Shown here piece after piece: positions 1 to 8,883 of a DNA stretch of 64,000 bases. The notes below the pieces were generated by a model. It saw nothing but the letters and a program-made list of their open reading frames with translations, searched no databases and had not been told where the DNA came from. The translations under genes were made by a program, and so were the position numbers. The DNA comes from Rhizobium favelukesii (lineage in GTDB: Bacteria; Pseudomonadota; Alphaproteobacteria; Rhizobiales; Rhizobiaceae). Numbering within the stretch: the first letter of the stretch is position 1; every line of letters begins with the position of its first letter. Where the stretch lies: assembly GCF_000577275.2 (NCBI RefSeq), contig NZ_HG916852.1, forward strand, positions 995,001-1,059,000, in the 5' to 3' direction.

Positions 1-1187
1 CCGATGGTTCGGCTGCCAGCGCATCCGGCCCGCAATCGAGCACACAGTTGATGGATACGACGACGTTCTACGGCGCTCGATATGCAGACGCGCAGGACGA
101 GGCGATCGACGAAGCCGTGGCAAACTACAAGAAGCGGATGACTGACGGCAATATCAAGAGGGTCGATGACTTTCTGCGCTCCAACGCTGCCGCAGACTTT
201 GACAGGAAGAACGATGACCTGCCTGAGCTCTATGATATGGCGCTTCGCGCCTACGGGCTGACGGAGCAAGACGTGTCTCGCTCAATGTTCCGCAAGCTGC
301 TGAAGAGCGACCCATACGATCCCGACGGCTACGTCGCCTCGCTGAAGGACGAGCGGATCACCAATCTGGTTCGCGCCTTCAATTTCGGAGCAGACGGCAA
401 GGCATCTGCCGAAATACAGCCGCTGCCGTCCGCGGTCATGGCGAAATACGCGACCAACTATAAGTCGCGCACGCTGATGGGCATGAGCGATGGCCCGCTC
501 AGGGACAAAGCCTCCGAGGATGCGACGAAGGTCGTCGATGCCTTCGCCAAGGGCATGGCGAAGGTGAGCACTCTCGACGACTTCCTGTCGAACGACAAGC
601 TGACCAGCCTGGCCTTGACCGCAAACGGTCTCGACCCGAAGAAATACGACGAGGAGACGCTGCGGAAGATTTTCACCTCCGATCCGTCTGATCCCAAGAG
701 CTACCTGAACACGAAAGCCGAATCGAAGTTCAAGGAGATTGTCTCGGACTTCAACTTCGATACCGATGGCAACCTGACGCGCGCCAAGATCGGAGCGGTC
801 CAGAACGTGGGTGCCGAAGACCGGACGCAGCAGAAGTATGTTCAGCAGACGCTGGAAACGCAGGAAGGCGAAACGAACGACGGCGTACGCCTCGCGCTAT
901 ATTTCGCCCGCAGCGCGCCTGATATCACATCGCTCTACACGATCCTCGGCGACAAGGCGTTGTTCCAGGTGATCACAACCACCTTCAGCCTGCCGAGCAG
1001 CGTATCGAACATGGATGTCGCCAAGCAGTTCTCCATGCTTGGGAAGTTCGTCAATCTCGACGATCTTCAAGACTCAAAGAAGGTGGACAAGCTGCTGCGG
1101 CGGTTCACCGCGATGTACGATCTCGCCAACAATACCAACAGTTCGCCGGCGCTGCAGCTTCTGACCAACGGCGGCACGAGCAGCTAG
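1..1187 (+). CDS. DUF1217 flagellar-region protein, 3' part
   Basis: The frame is open to the left edge, so this is the C-terminal part of a longer protein; the TTG/ATG near base 48-51 is internal, not a proven start. The visible ~395 residues hold two diverged copies of one unit, each with a DDFL-type helix, a K-x-SDP-x-DP segment (LLKSDPYDPDGY and IFTSDPSDPKSY) and an FNFxxDG segment. This repeat layout is that of DUF1217 proteins, which in rhizobia lie in or near flagellar clusters. A structural or export-related role in the flagellum is inferred from family context only. The stop TAG shares four bases (CTAG) with the stop of the convergent downstream gene. Confidence 0.75.
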   Translation, partial: DGSAASASGPQSSTQLMDTTTFYGARYADAQDEAIDEAVANYKKRMTDGNIKRVDDFLRSNAAADFDRKNDDLPELYDMALRAYGLTEQDVSRSMFRKLLKSDPYDPDGYVASLKDERITNLVRAFNFGADGKASAEIQPLPSAVMAKYATNYKSRTLMGMSDGPLRDKASEDATKVVDAFAKGMAKVSTLDDFLSNDKLTSLALTANGLDPKKYDEETLRKIFTSDPSDPKSYLNTKAESKFKEIVSDFNFDTDGNLTRAKIGAVQNVGAEDRTQQKYVQQTLETQEGETNDGVRLALYFARSAPDITSLYTILGDKALFQVITTTFSLPSSVSNMDVAKQFSMLGKFVNLDDLQDSKKVDKLLRRFTAMYDLANNTNSSPALQLLTNGGTSS

Positions 1188-2629
1188 TTTGTCGGCAACG
1201 CCTGGTCGACACTGACAACCTTGCCGGGGTTCATGATGCCAGCCGGGTCGAAGGCGCGCTTAATCCTGCGCATCAGTTCCATTTCGATCGCCGGCCGGAT
1301 CGAGGCCAGTTCATCGCGCTTCAGCTGACCGATCCCATGCTCTGCGGAAATCGACCCGCCATGCGCCAGTACGAAGCCATGGACGATGTGGTTCACATCG
1401 CGCCAGCGTGCCAGAAACGCCTGCTTGTCCGCGCCGACCGGCTGGGAAATGTTGTAGTGGATATTGCCGTCGCCCATGTGGCCAAAGGCGCAGATGCGGG
1501 CGCCGGGCATGGCGGCCATGACCGCATCCCCGGCCTCGCGCATGAAGGCCGGGATCGCCGAAACCGGCACGGAAACGTCGTGCTTGATCGATCCGCCTTC
1601 CGGCTTTTGGGCGTCCGACATGCTCTCACGCATATGCCAGAGCGCCTTCTGCTGCGCGACCGAAGATGCGATTGCAGCGTCCTGAACCAGCCCTGCCTCG
1701 AAACCATGCTCGAGCAGCGCCGTCATCATGCGCTCGGCAGTCTCGGGGGAATCGGACGTCGAAATATCGACGAGCACATACCAGGGATGGGCCGATTCCA
1801 GTGGATCACGCACGCCTTCGATGTTGCGGGCGGTAATCTCGACGCCGAAACGCGGCATCAGCTCGAAGCCTGTCAGGGACGTGCCGCAAAGGCTGGAAGC
1901 AAGGTTGAAGAACGATAGGGCATCCTCGACCGAATTAACACCCGCGAACGCGACCTGTTTTCCAAGCGGTTGCGGAAACAGCTTCAGCACCGCGCCGGTG
2001 ATGATGCCGAGCGTGCCTTCCGCGCCGATGAACAGGTCGCGTAGATCGTAGCCGGTGTTGTCCTTCTTCAGTCGACGCAGGCCGTTCCAGATTTCGCCGG
2101 TCGGCAGCACGACTTCGAGGCCGAGGCAGAGATGTCGCATGTTGCCATAGGCAAGCACGGCCGTGCCGCCGGCATTCGTTGAAAGATTGCCGCCGATCCG
2201 GCACGAGCCTTCGGAGCCGAGCGATAGTGGGAACAGCCTGCCGTGCGTCTCTGCTGCCTTCTGCACATCAGCGAGGATCGCACCGCCATCAGCGACTATG
2301 ACATTGGCAACCGGATCGACATCGCGGATCTTGTTCATGCGTTCGAGCGAGATGATGATATCAGATTTGCCCTCGCGCGGCGTCTGCCCGCCGACGAGGC
2401 CGGTATTGCCGGTCTGAGGCACGACCGCAGTTCCGGTCTCGGTTGCGAGCTTCAGGATCGCCGACACTTCTTCGACGGAGCCAGGCTTGAGAAGGAGAGG
2501 CGAGGAGCCATGGTATAGGCCGCGGTTCTCGATCAGATGGGGCGCGAGATCCGCCTCGCTGCGAAGCGCGTGTTTCTCGCCGACGATGGCGGCGAAACGG
2601 TCGAGAAGTTCGGGGGAAACGCTGCTCAT
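1184..2629 (-). CDS. FAD-linked 2-hydroxyacid dehydrogenase (GlcD / D-lactate / D-2-hydroxyglutarate dehydrogenase type)
   Basis: A 481-residue VAO-family flavoenzyme. The N-terminal FAD-binding domain carries PQTGNTGLVGGQ (residues 71-82), the pyrophosphate-binding loop. The C-terminal FAD-oxidase domain has HMGDGNIH (384-391) and EHGIG (from 430), the metal/substrate-binding histidine motifs of D-2-hydroxyglutarate and D-lactate dehydrogenases. It probably oxidises a D-2-hydroxyacid and passes electrons to an ETF or the quinone pool; the exact substrate cannot be read from sequence. There is no GlcE/GlcF partner nearby, which favours the single-subunit type. It lies 21 bp downstream of the Sua5 gene on the same strand and is probably co-transcribed. 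An AAGGA ribosome site precedes the ATG. Confidence 0.85.
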   Translation of the reverse strand: MSSVSPELLDRFAAIVGEKHALRSEADLAPHLIENRGLYHGSSPLLLKPGSVEEVSAILKLATETGTAVVPQTGNTGLVGGQTPREGKSDIIISLERMNKIRDVDPVANVIVADGGAILADVQKAAETHGRLFPLSLGSEGSCRIGGNLSTNAGGTAVLAYGNMRHLCLGLEVVLPTGEIWNGLRRLKKDNTGYDLRDLFIGAEGTLGIITGAVLKLFPQPLGKQVAFAGVNSVEDALSFFNLASSLCGTSLTGFELMPRFGVEITARNIEGVRDPLESAHPWYVLVDISTSDSPETAERMMTALLEHGFEAGLVQDAAIASSVAQQKALWHMRESMSDAQKPEGGSIKHDVSVPVSAIPAFMREAGDAVMAAMPGARICAFGHMGDGNIHYNISQPVGADKQAFLARWRDVNHIVHGFVLAHGGSISAEHGIGQLKRDELASIRPAIEMELMRRIKRAFDPAGIMNPGKVVSVDQALPTN

Positions 2630-2650
2630 CGAAACCTTGATCCTTCTTGC

Positions 2651-3625
2651 TTATTCGCGTGGCGCGGCGGCGCGGCGCAGTCGATCGTTGATTGCCTCGC
2701 CGAGCCCTTCGTCGGGGATGGCTGAAAAGGCGATTGTCGCGGCGCCGCTGGCATCGGCTCTCTTCATATAATCGAACAGATTGGCCGCCGCTTCCGCAAG
2801 ATCTCCGTCCTGGCTGAGATTGAGGACGATTCTGGCGTCTTCGGCGCCGGCAACAGACGTCTTGCCGAAGGCAATCAACGCCTCGCCGGCATCGACACGG
2901 GTTGCGTCCAGCCGGACAGTTGCGCCGGGCGCATAGTGGGATGCCAGCATTCCCGGCGCCTCGATGGCCGCCGAGGCCTTCTTGGATCTCAGAAGCTTTT
3001 GCCCTGCCACACGCTCAATCTCAATCGCCGGCAAACCGCCGGGTCGCAGGAGCCTGAGCTTGCCGTCCTCGACCTTGACGATCGTGGACTCGACACCGAC
3101 GGTGCTCGCACCGGCATCGAGGATCAGCCTGATGCGCTCGCCGAGATCGGCGTCGACATGGGCAGCGCTCGTCGCACTGATCTTGCCTGACGTATTGGCG
3201 CTGGGCGCGGCGAGCGGTCGCCCGAAGGCGCGGATCAGTTCGCCTGCAAAGCCTTTCGGAACACGGATGCCGACGGTATCGAGACCCGCAGTTGCGAGCG
3301 AATGAATGGCGCTCTCCGGCTTCAGCGGCAGCACGAGCGTCAGCGGGCCTGGCCAGAAAGCTTCGGCCAGCGCGCGCGAAACGGGGTCAAACGCCGCGTG
3401 TCTTTCCGCCATGGCAAGATCGGCCATGTGGCAGATGAGCGGGTTGAAGCGCGGGCGTCCCTTGGTCTCGTAGATGTGGGCGATCGCGATCGGATTGGTG
3501 GCATCGGCGGCGAGCCCGTAGACGGTTTCCGTCGGGATTGCTATCGGGAATCCCGCGCCAAGTACTGCGCAACCGGCTTCGATAGCCTGCTGCCTGTCCT
3601 TCGTGATGTCGATCGATCGTGCCAT
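2651..3625 (-). CDS. tsaC: L-threonylcarbamoyladenylate synthase, Sua5 type
   Basis: A 324-residue protein that makes threonylcarbamoyl-AMP from threonine, bicarbonate and ATP, the first step of the universal t6A37 tRNA modification. The YrdC domain (about residues 15-200) shows PTETVYGLAADA, the KGRPRFNP segment and the nucleotide-binding APSANTSG. The remaining ~120 residues form the extra Sua5 C-terminal domain, so this is the long Sua5/YwlC form rather than short TsaC. It is upstream of the FAD oxidoreductase on the same strand; this pairing looks positional, not functional. Confidence 0.93.
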   Translation of the reverse strand: MARSIDITKDRQQAIEAGCAVLGAGFPIAIPTETVYGLAADATNPIAIAHIYETKGRPRFNPLICHMADLAMAERHAAFDPVSRALAEAFWPGPLTLVLPLKPESAIHSLATAGLDTVGIRVPKGFAGELIRAFGRPLAAPSANTSGKISATSAAHVDADLGERIRLILDAGASTVGVESTIVKVEDGKLRLLRPGGLPAIEIERVAGQKLLRSKKASAAIEAPGMLASHYAPGATVRLDATRVDAGEALIAFGKTSVAGAEDARIVLNLSQDGDLAEAAANLFDYMKRADASGAATIAFSAIPDEGLGEAINDRLRRAAAPRE

Positions 3626-3705
3626 GCGCCGCCCGGATTGCTGTCGGGCAGTCCTTATGCCTTCCGGGCGATCCGATCAATATCAGAGCTGGCCGATGAT
3701 CCCGA

Positions 3706-4311
3706 TCAGAGTTGACGAATGATCTCGCGCAGTTGTTCGTTGCGCGCGCCGAGCAACAGCACGTTCCTGATGGCGATTTGCGGATCGTCGGTACGGAAAA
3801 GCAGACCGTTGCCCCGCACTGAGCGGTCGATCGTCATTTTTTCGGGCGTATGCTCGCCCGGCTTGATGGCGACGGCGAAGTACATGCGCGAATACTTCAC
3901 GTCGATCTGCTGGAAGAAATTGTCGTTGTCGCCAATGTCGGCGTAGAAATTCGCGATGTAGAAGGCCCAGCTGACTTCTTGGTAACGGGCGAATTTCGTC
4001 CGCGCCGCCGTCACGTGGCAGTAGCCGAGATGCGGGCTATCCTGCAGCGTCCGATGGAAGAGCATCTTCGGAAACCGGATCGAATGGTGAAAACCGTTGA
4101 TATGCTGATGCGTCTTGGCGCCGGCCGTCTCCAGCTTGCGGCCCGTCCTCTCGGCGACTTCGTCATGCGAGAGGTAGCGCCGCTCTTCGGCGAGCCAGTG
4201 CGAGCGGGTCCGCGTAATCTTTCCAGTGCGCAGGAATTCCGAATGCGCGGCGACTGGGACCTCGCGGGCATTGATGCTGTTACCGGCGTCGAAATAGCGA
4301 AGCTTCGCCAT
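3706..4311 (-). CDS. Conserved hypothetical protein (possibly DUF6656)
   Basis: A 201-residue soluble protein from an internal ATG (MAKLRYFDAG); the frame can be extended 11 residues upstream to 4344, but that extension is arginine-rich and less likely. It has no signal peptide or membrane segment. It is rich in His, Tyr and Phe, with a THQHINGFHHS stretch and a central aromatic run (SWAFYIANFYADIG). I associate this kind of sequence with small Rhizobiaceae-restricted families such as DUF6656, but that name is from memory. Function is unknown. The gene stands alone, divergent from the Rieske oxygenase. Confidence 0.6.
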   Translation of the reverse strand: MAKLRYFDAGNSINAREVPVAAHSEFLRTGKITRTRSHWLAEERRYLSHDEVAERTGRKLETAGAKTHQHINGFHHSIRFPKMLFHRTLQDSPHLGYCHVTAARTKFARYQEVSWAFYIANFYADIGDNDNFFQQIDVKYSRMYFAVAIKPGEHTPEKMTIDRSVRGNGLLFRTDDPQIAIRNVLLLGARNEQLREIIRQL

Positions 4312-4723
4312 GGTGCATATCCGCATGCGTGTTTGATGCCGCAAGGATAGGCAATCATGCTTAACGGTATATTAAACCCAGCGGTCATCGCGGCTTCATA
4401 GGAATGGACCGATACCATCATGTCGCAGATGCGATAGTCACGGCAAAGTCGCCTGGAAGCCCAGCTGCGAATTGGGTTGCGCCGATGTCGTAATTTGCCT
4501 TAGCTGCCAGCAACGGAGCGTGCAGAGGCGGAATGCTGTCTTCAATTCCGCACTCCTTTGCCGCCTGTCGTCATTTTCGAAGCCGATGTCGCTTTACAAC
4601 CAAACGCCGCGCGCCGGCGATGTTTAAATGCCTTTCAAGAAAATCTCCTGACGGAGAGGGAGTGAAGCTCCGGCGGCTCCCGCCTTCGACCAAGCGGCGG
4701 GCCCACTATACGAGGATGTGCAG
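4312..4723. other. Intergenic region upstream of the Rieske demethylase gene
   Basis: About 410 bp between two divergent genes, with no convincing coding frame or tRNA. It should hold both promoters. The clearest structure is an inverted repeat, GCGGAAT (4528-4534) and ATTCCGC (4545-4551), separated by 10 bases. A possible SD, GAGG (4712-4715), sits 8 bases before the ATG at 4724. I recognise no glycine or other riboswitch. Confidence 0.5.
4528..4551. promoter_or_regulatory. Inverted repeat, candidate operator for the Rieske demethylase gene
   Basis: Perfect 7-bp arms (GCGGAAT / ATTCCGC) lie either side of a 10-base spacer, about 175 bp upstream of the start codon. The geometry suits a dimeric regulator, but no known consensus is matched. 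It could also be a weak RNA hairpin. Confidence 0.3.
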
Positions 4724-5968
4724 ATGGATATTCGCAGCAACGTATTGCGGCAACTCAAGACCCGGCGGGAAGGCTTCAGCCTCGAGCAGCCCTTCTATAT
4801 CGACGAAGATTATTTCAAGCTCGATATGGAAATGATCTACTATCGCGATTGGCTGTTCATGGGCCACGACTGTGAACTGCCGAAGGCCGGTGCCTATTTC
4901 ACGGTGCAGATCGGCGAATACCCTGTTGTCATCGTTCGCGGCCGCGACAACGTCATCCGTGCCTTCCACAACAGCTGTCGCCATCGCGGCTCGCGTGTCT
5001 GCACGAAGGAGCACGGTTCCTCGGTTCGCCTCGTTTGCCCCTATCATCAGTGGACCTACGACCTCGATGGCAAGCTTGCTTTCGCGCGCCATATGGGTGA
5101 CGATTTCGACAAGACCGGCTACGGCCTGAAGCCCGTTCATTGCGAGAGCTTCGGCGGATACATCTTCATCTGTCTCGCCCAGAATGCGCCGGACTTCCAG
5201 CCCGTCCGCGACATGGTGGCGCCCTACATGGTGCCGCATCACCTGAGCGACGCGAAGGTGGCCTTCCAGAGCACGATCATCGAGAAGGGCAACTGGAAGC
5301 TCGTCTGGGAGAACAACCGTGAGTGCTATCACTGCGCGGCCAACCATCCGGAGCTTTGCCGCACGTACCCGGAAGCGCCGAGCGTCACGGGCACGGATGG
5401 CGGCGCTGACGATCCCGAGATCGCGGGTCACTGGGCACGCTGCGAGGCGGCCGGATTGCCAAGCAAGTTCCAGATTTCTCCCGATGGTCAGTTCCGCACG
5501 GCCCGCATGCCATTGATCGAGGACGCCGAGAGCTACACCATGTCCGGCAAGAGCGCCGTCAAGCGGTCGTTGTCAGACGACGTGACGATCGATCGCATCG
5601 GCACGATGCTGCTCTTCCATTATCCGACGACGTGGAACCACATTCTCGGCGACCATGCGATCTCGTTCCGCGTGCTGCCGCTCAGCGCCAACGAGACGGC
5701 AGTCACGACGAAGTGGCTTGTGCACAAGGATGCCGTCGAAGGCGTCGACTACGATCTCGCCGAGCTCACCCACGTCTGGACCGAAACCAACGACCAGGAC
5801 CGCCGTATCGTCGAGGAGAACGCCTTCGGTATTCACTCGCCGGCATATGAGCCCGGCCCCTATTCGATGCTGCACGAAGGCGGCGTCATGCAATTCCTCG
5901 AATGGTACTCAAACTTCATGGTCAATCGCCTGCAAAGCGATCAAGCGAAGCTCTCCGTCGTCGCCTGA
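4724..5968 (+). CDS. gbcA: Rieske non-heme iron oxygenase alpha subunit, glycine betaine demethylase type
   Basis: A 414-residue oxygenase that should demethylate a quaternary amine such as glycine betaine with O2, releasing formaldehyde. The Rieske 2Fe-2S ligands are C85-x-H87 and C105-x2-H108 (CRH ... CPYH, 17 residues apart). The mononuclear iron ligands are H203 and H208 in NNRECYHCAANHPEL, with a C-terminal acidic ligand in the NDQDRR region. Residues DAVEGVDYD and PAYEPGPYS match my memory of Pseudomonas GbcA. A stachydrine or carnitine-type paralogue is the main alternative. The ATG at 4724 is preferred to the GTG at 4718 because of SD spacing. The GbcB-type reductase is not adjacent. 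A strong terminator follows. Confidence 0.75.
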   Translation: MDIRSNVLRQLKTRREGFSLEQPFYIDEDYFKLDMEMIYYRDWLFMGHDCELPKAGAYFTVQIGEYPVVIVRGRDNVIRAFHNSCRHRGSRVCTKEHGSSVRLVCPYHQWTYDLDGKLAFARHMGDDFDKTGYGLKPVHCESFGGYIFICLAQNAPDFQPVRDMVAPYMVPHHLSDAKVAFQSTIIEKGNWKLVWENNRECYHCAANHPELCRTYPEAPSVTGTDGGADDPEIAGHWARCEAAGLPSKFQISPDGQFRTARMPLIEDAESYTMSGKSAVKRSLSDDVTIDRIGTMLLFHYPTTWNHILGDHAISFRVLPLSANETAVTTKWLVHKDAVEGVDYDLAELTHVWTETNDQDRRIVEENAFGIHSPAYEPGPYSMLHEGGVMQFLEWYSNFMVNRLQSDQAKLSVVA

Positions 5969-5991
5969 CCTGAGAAACCTACCTCCCGAGT

Positions 5992-6024
5992 GACCTCGTC
6001 TCCCGAGAGGCGGGGTCTTTTTTT
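5992..6024 (+). terminator. Rho-independent terminator after gbcA
   Basis: GACCTCGTCTC pairs with GAGGCGGGGTC over 11 pairs (two G-U) around a CCGA loop, followed by seven Ts. It lies 24 bp after the oxygenase stop codon and just before the end of the convergent lysozyme gene. Confidence 0.85.
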
Positions 6025-6036
6025 GCACAGGGCTCC

Positions 6037-7035
6037 TCAGAAGTCGCGACGGGTACGGGCCACGTCGCTCTGCGGTATCGAGGAGGTGACGATGGGGTCC
6101 GGCACAACAGGTACGGGGGCCGCCGGGCCTTGGGCGGGTCTTCCGCGCGGCTCCATCTCCATCTTGGCAAGGATGAGCGGCGGGTCGGGCTCGTGCGCAG
6201 GCAGAAGATTGCCCCGAGCCCACACCTTTGCGAGCTCGGCCCGGTTCATCGGCGCGACGTTGACATCGATATCGGTCAGGGTGCCGGGGACGCGATAAGG
6301 GCAGCGGCGCTTGCTGCAGTTCATTCCGGACGAGAACTGCCACATCAGGTAGTTATCCCAGTTTCCCATCGGGAACACGCCCTTCACGTCGGGCTTGTAG
6401 CGCGCATACCAGATTGGCAGCCGCGCCAGCACCGGGTAGTCGTTGCGGTAGGCGGCGATGTAGCGGGCGGTATTGTGATTGGTGTAAAGAACGGGATAGC
6501 GTCCGGTCCGCGCCCTGATATGGCCCGCGAATATCTGCGCGTCCTCCAGCGACATGAACTTCTGCGGATCGATGCCCTCGAGGTCGAGGATCATCATCTC
6601 GTCGTCCTTGGGATCGGCGTAATCGAGGAAATGGTTGGCTTGGTCGACCGGGTTGCCCGGCCGTGCAAGGTGATAGGAGCCCCACAGCAGGCCGGCCGCC
6701 CGGGCAACAAGCCGCCGCGTCTGGAAGAGTTCGCGGCTCACCGCATATTTGCGCCACATGGTCTTGCAGTGCGCGACCGTGTCCCCGGCATGATCGCCGG
6801 TGCAGGAGAAGCTCTCCGGAAGTCCGTCGGAGGCCTTCGAGATGAAGGCGGTTATGCGCTTGTCGGAAAGCAGAGAATTCCAATCGATCGTATTCAATTC
6901 GTATGCGTCGACGACGAGCGCGTTGTTGGGATTCTTCCAGGGGAGAGTGTCCGTTGCCGCAGCCTGAGTGACAGCGCCGGCGGCAAGCGCTGGAACCATC
7001 AGGCGAAGCAGAAGATTTCTCCAGGATTGCTTCAT
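6037..7035 (-). CDS. Secreted glycoside hydrolase family 25 (lysozyme/muramidase-like)
   Basis: A 332-residue protein starting at MKQSWRNLL; the frame extends 26 residues further upstream, but MKQSWRN gives a classical signal peptide (positive N-terminus, hydrophobic LLLRLMVPALAAGAV, AxA-like cleavage before TDTLPW). The GH25 barrel runs to about residue 270, with the family features: an early Asp-containing strand (LVVDAYE), ISKASDG, and the catalytic acidic pair in MMILDLEGID. GH25 enzymes cleave the MurNAc-GlcNAc bond of peptidoglycan. The Pro-rich C-terminus has no recognisable binding domain. It acts in the periplasm or outside the cell; cell wall turnover is likely. It is divergent from the BA14K gene. 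Confidence 0.85.
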   Translation of the reverse strand: MKQSWRNLLLRLMVPALAAGAVTQAAATDTLPWKNPNNALVVDAYELNTIDWNSLLSDKRITAFISKASDGLPESFSCTGDHAGDTVAHCKTMWRKYAVSRELFQTRRLVARAAGLLWGSYHLARPGNPVDQANHFLDYADPKDDEMMILDLEGIDPQKFMSLEDAQIFAGHIRARTGRYPVLYTNHNTARYIAAYRNDYPVLARLPIWYARYKPDVKGVFPMGNWDNYLMWQFSSGMNCSKRRCPYRVPGTLTDIDVNVAPMNRAELAKVWARGNLLPAHEPDPPLILAKMEMEPRGRPAQGPAAPVPVVPDPIVTSSIPQSDVARTRRDF

Positions 7036-7113
7036 GGAAAGAGCCTGGTGAAAGTCGGTTAATGTCGGGTTAATCCGCGATCGCTTAAAAACGGAAAGTC
7101 GCGAGAACGGCAT

Positions 7114-7138
7114 GAAAACGGATCATTGGAACGTTTTC
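7114..7138. promoter_or_regulatory. Inverted repeat between GH25 and BA14K genes
   Basis: GAAAACG (7114-7120) and CGTTTTC (7132-7138) form perfect 7-bp arms 11 bases apart, in the divergent promoter region. A dimeric regulator site is possible; no specific family is recognised. Confidence 0.25.
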
Positions 7139-7190
7139 CTAGCCTTCGCGTTATCATGCGCGCGTATTCCAGCCTGGCAATGGAGATTCC

Positions 7191-7712
7191 ATGACGGGAT
7201 TTTTTAAGAAGATAGCGATTGCCGCCGTTTCCTTCGTCACGTTGGCAAGTGGCTTTACGCCCTCGCAGGCGATGCAGAGGCAGGCCCTGCCGCATGTCGA
7301 AAAATCTGGTGACGTCCAGAACGTCCAGTATTGCCGTGGTCCCTATTGCCGCCTTCCCGGTTATCGCCCGGGAAATCGGCCTGGCTACTATCCCGGCTAT
7401 CGCCCTGGTTATTATCCAAGGTATCGCCCAGCCTATCGTCCTGGCTGGTATGGTGGCTACCGCGGCTATCCCTCTTATCGAAGCGGCTACCGCTACTACA
7501 ACGGATACTGGTTCCCGCTCGCTGCCTTCGGAGCCGGCGCGGTGATCGGTGGCGCCATCGCCTCGCAGCCGCCCTATGTCGCTCCGGCGGCTCCGCTTGG
7601 GTCGGGCCATGTGGCCTGGTGCGAAGCGCGCTATCGCTCCTATCGCGCCTACGACAATACCTTCCAGCCGTACAACGGCCCACGCCAACAGTGCGTTTCA
7701 CCGTACTACTGA
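7191..7712 (+). CDS. BA14K family secreted protein
   Basis: A 173-residue protein with an N-terminal signal sequence ([19 protein letters not shown]), then a low-complexity central part of repeated [14 protein letters not shown] units rich in Tyr, Arg, Pro and Gly. A hydrophobic [11 protein letters not shown] segment follows. The C-terminal signature is [21 protein letters not shown], the BA14K motif with its two Cys (WC and QQC). BA14K proteins of Brucella are immunoreactive, lectin-like and affect lipopolysaccharide; the cellular role in rhizobia is not established. It is probably envelope-associated. A hairpin terminator follows. Confidence 0.9.
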   Translation: MTGFFKKIAIAAVSFVTLASGFTPSQAMQRQALPHVEKSGDVQNVQYCRGPYCRLPGYRPGNRPGYYPGYRPGYYPRYRPAYRPGWYGGYRGYPSYRSGYRYYNGYWFPLAAFGAGAVIGGAIASQPPYVAPAAPLGSGHVAWCEARYRSYRAYDNTFQPYNGPRQQCVSPYY

Positions 7713-7732
7713 GGGAAACTGGCTTACGTCTC

Positions 7733-7760
7733 AAGGCCCGGCAGAAATACCGGGCTTTCT
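7733..7760 (+). terminator. Terminator between convergent BA14K and zntB genes
   Basis: AAGGCCCGG pairs with CCGGGCTTT (one G-U) around an 8-base loop, followed by a short T-rich stretch. The flanks are A- and T-rich on both sides, so it may work in both directions. Confidence 0.65.
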
Positions 7761-7764
7761 CCAT

Positions 7765-8760
7765 TCAGAGGATGCGAACGCGCTTCAGCAGCCACCATGC
7801 CAGCAGGATCGACGCGATGATGAGGGCAACGGCATATTCCGTGCCGCCGCTCCCTTCGGCAAAAGGCAGGTTGGCCGTATTCATACCGAAGAACCCCGTC
7901 ACCAGGGTCGGCGGCAACAGGAAGGCTGTCATGATCGACAGAATGTAGAGGTGTCGGTTCGTCTCGGAAGACAGTTTCGAGTCGATCTCCTCATGCAAAA
8001 GCCGCGCGCGGTCCTGCAGTGCGTAAATGTCGTGATCGACCGTTTCAAGGCGGCCTGTCAGTCGTCCGGCGACGTCCTCGAAGCCGAAGGGCATTTCGTC
8101 ATCATGCGAGGCGGCCGCGCGCCGCATCAAAGCGAGCACGGTCCGCAGATGTCGGTGGAGCTTGACGACCGTGCGCCTGACTGGCGCCAGCCGCCGACGT
8201 TCGTCGCGAGGCGTCGTGTCGTAAACGAAGTCCTCGATAACATTGAGCTCGTCCGTCATCTCCATGACGATGGAGATCAGCGTCCGCTGGAATTCGATCA
8301 TCAGGGTCTCAAACAAGTCGACGGGCCGTTCGAACTTTGCCGGGTTCTTCTCGATGAGCGCGCGAGCGCGTTCGACGCTGCGTAGCGGCTGCAGCCGTGT
8401 GGTGATGATGAAGCGATCGGATATGGCAAAATGCAGCCAGCCGAGATCAGCGGTCTCGTGATCGAACTCGCGTTGGCAATCGACAAGCGTGCCGTAGAGC
8501 ATCTGTTCGTCAACGGTAATTGCTGCATGCGTGTCGCGTGTGATCAGTGCGGCCTTCGCATCGTCGTTCAGGCCCTCGATGCTGTCGAGCAGGCCGGGTA
8601 CCCGGGCATCGGCAAGACTGAGATGCAGCCAGAAGAAGCCGCTGCCGTTCGTCAGTTCGGCTTGCGGCGCGCTGTTTGCAAGGCGAGTCGCCTTGCCGCC
8701 ATCCTGCCGAAAGCGGTAGGCCCACACGAGTCCCGGTATGTTGGCGGGCAGGGTATCCAT
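7765..8760 (-). CDS. zntB: CorA-family Zn2+ transporter, ZntB-like
   Basis: A 331-residue inner-membrane metal transporter. A long soluble N-terminal domain (about 270 residues, mostly helical) is followed by two transmembrane helices at the C-terminus; the first ends in GFFGMN, the CorA/ZntB pore signature. ZntB proteins move Zn2+ (proton-coupled in characterised cases); Mg2+ or Ni2+ transport cannot be excluded from sequence. A GAGGA ribosome site sits 9 bases before the ATG. It is transcribed alone, convergent with the BA14K gene. Confidence 0.82.
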   Translation of the reverse strand: MDTLPANIPGLVWAYRFRQDGGKATRLANSAPQAELTNGSGFFWLHLSLADARVPGLLDSIEGLNDDAKAALITRDTHAAITVDEQMLYGTLVDCQREFDHETADLGWLHFAISDRFIITTRLQPLRSVERARALIEKNPAKFERPVDLFETLMIEFQRTLISIVMEMTDELNVIEDFVYDTTPRDERRRLAPVRRTVVKLHRHLRTVLALMRRAAASHDDEMPFGFEDVAGRLTGRLETVDHDIYALQDRARLLHEEIDSKLSSETNRHLYILSIMTAFLLPPTLVTGFFGMNTANLPFAEGSGGTEYAVALIIASILLAWWLLKRVRIL

Positions 8761-8883
8761 AATGCGCCGGTCCTCTTGCGATGGCGGTCTGTGTCCTTAG
8801 AGATTCTCTATGACGGTTGATTGTGCAAGTGCGTAATAACGAAGAGAACTCGTCCTTCCGCCACTTTTAGAGAGAAAGTTTGA

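Noticed and set aside
4312..4723. Possible glycine riboswitch upstream of the betaine demethylase
   Set aside because: I found no glycine aptamer core or tandem arrangement; only a simple inverted repeat is present.
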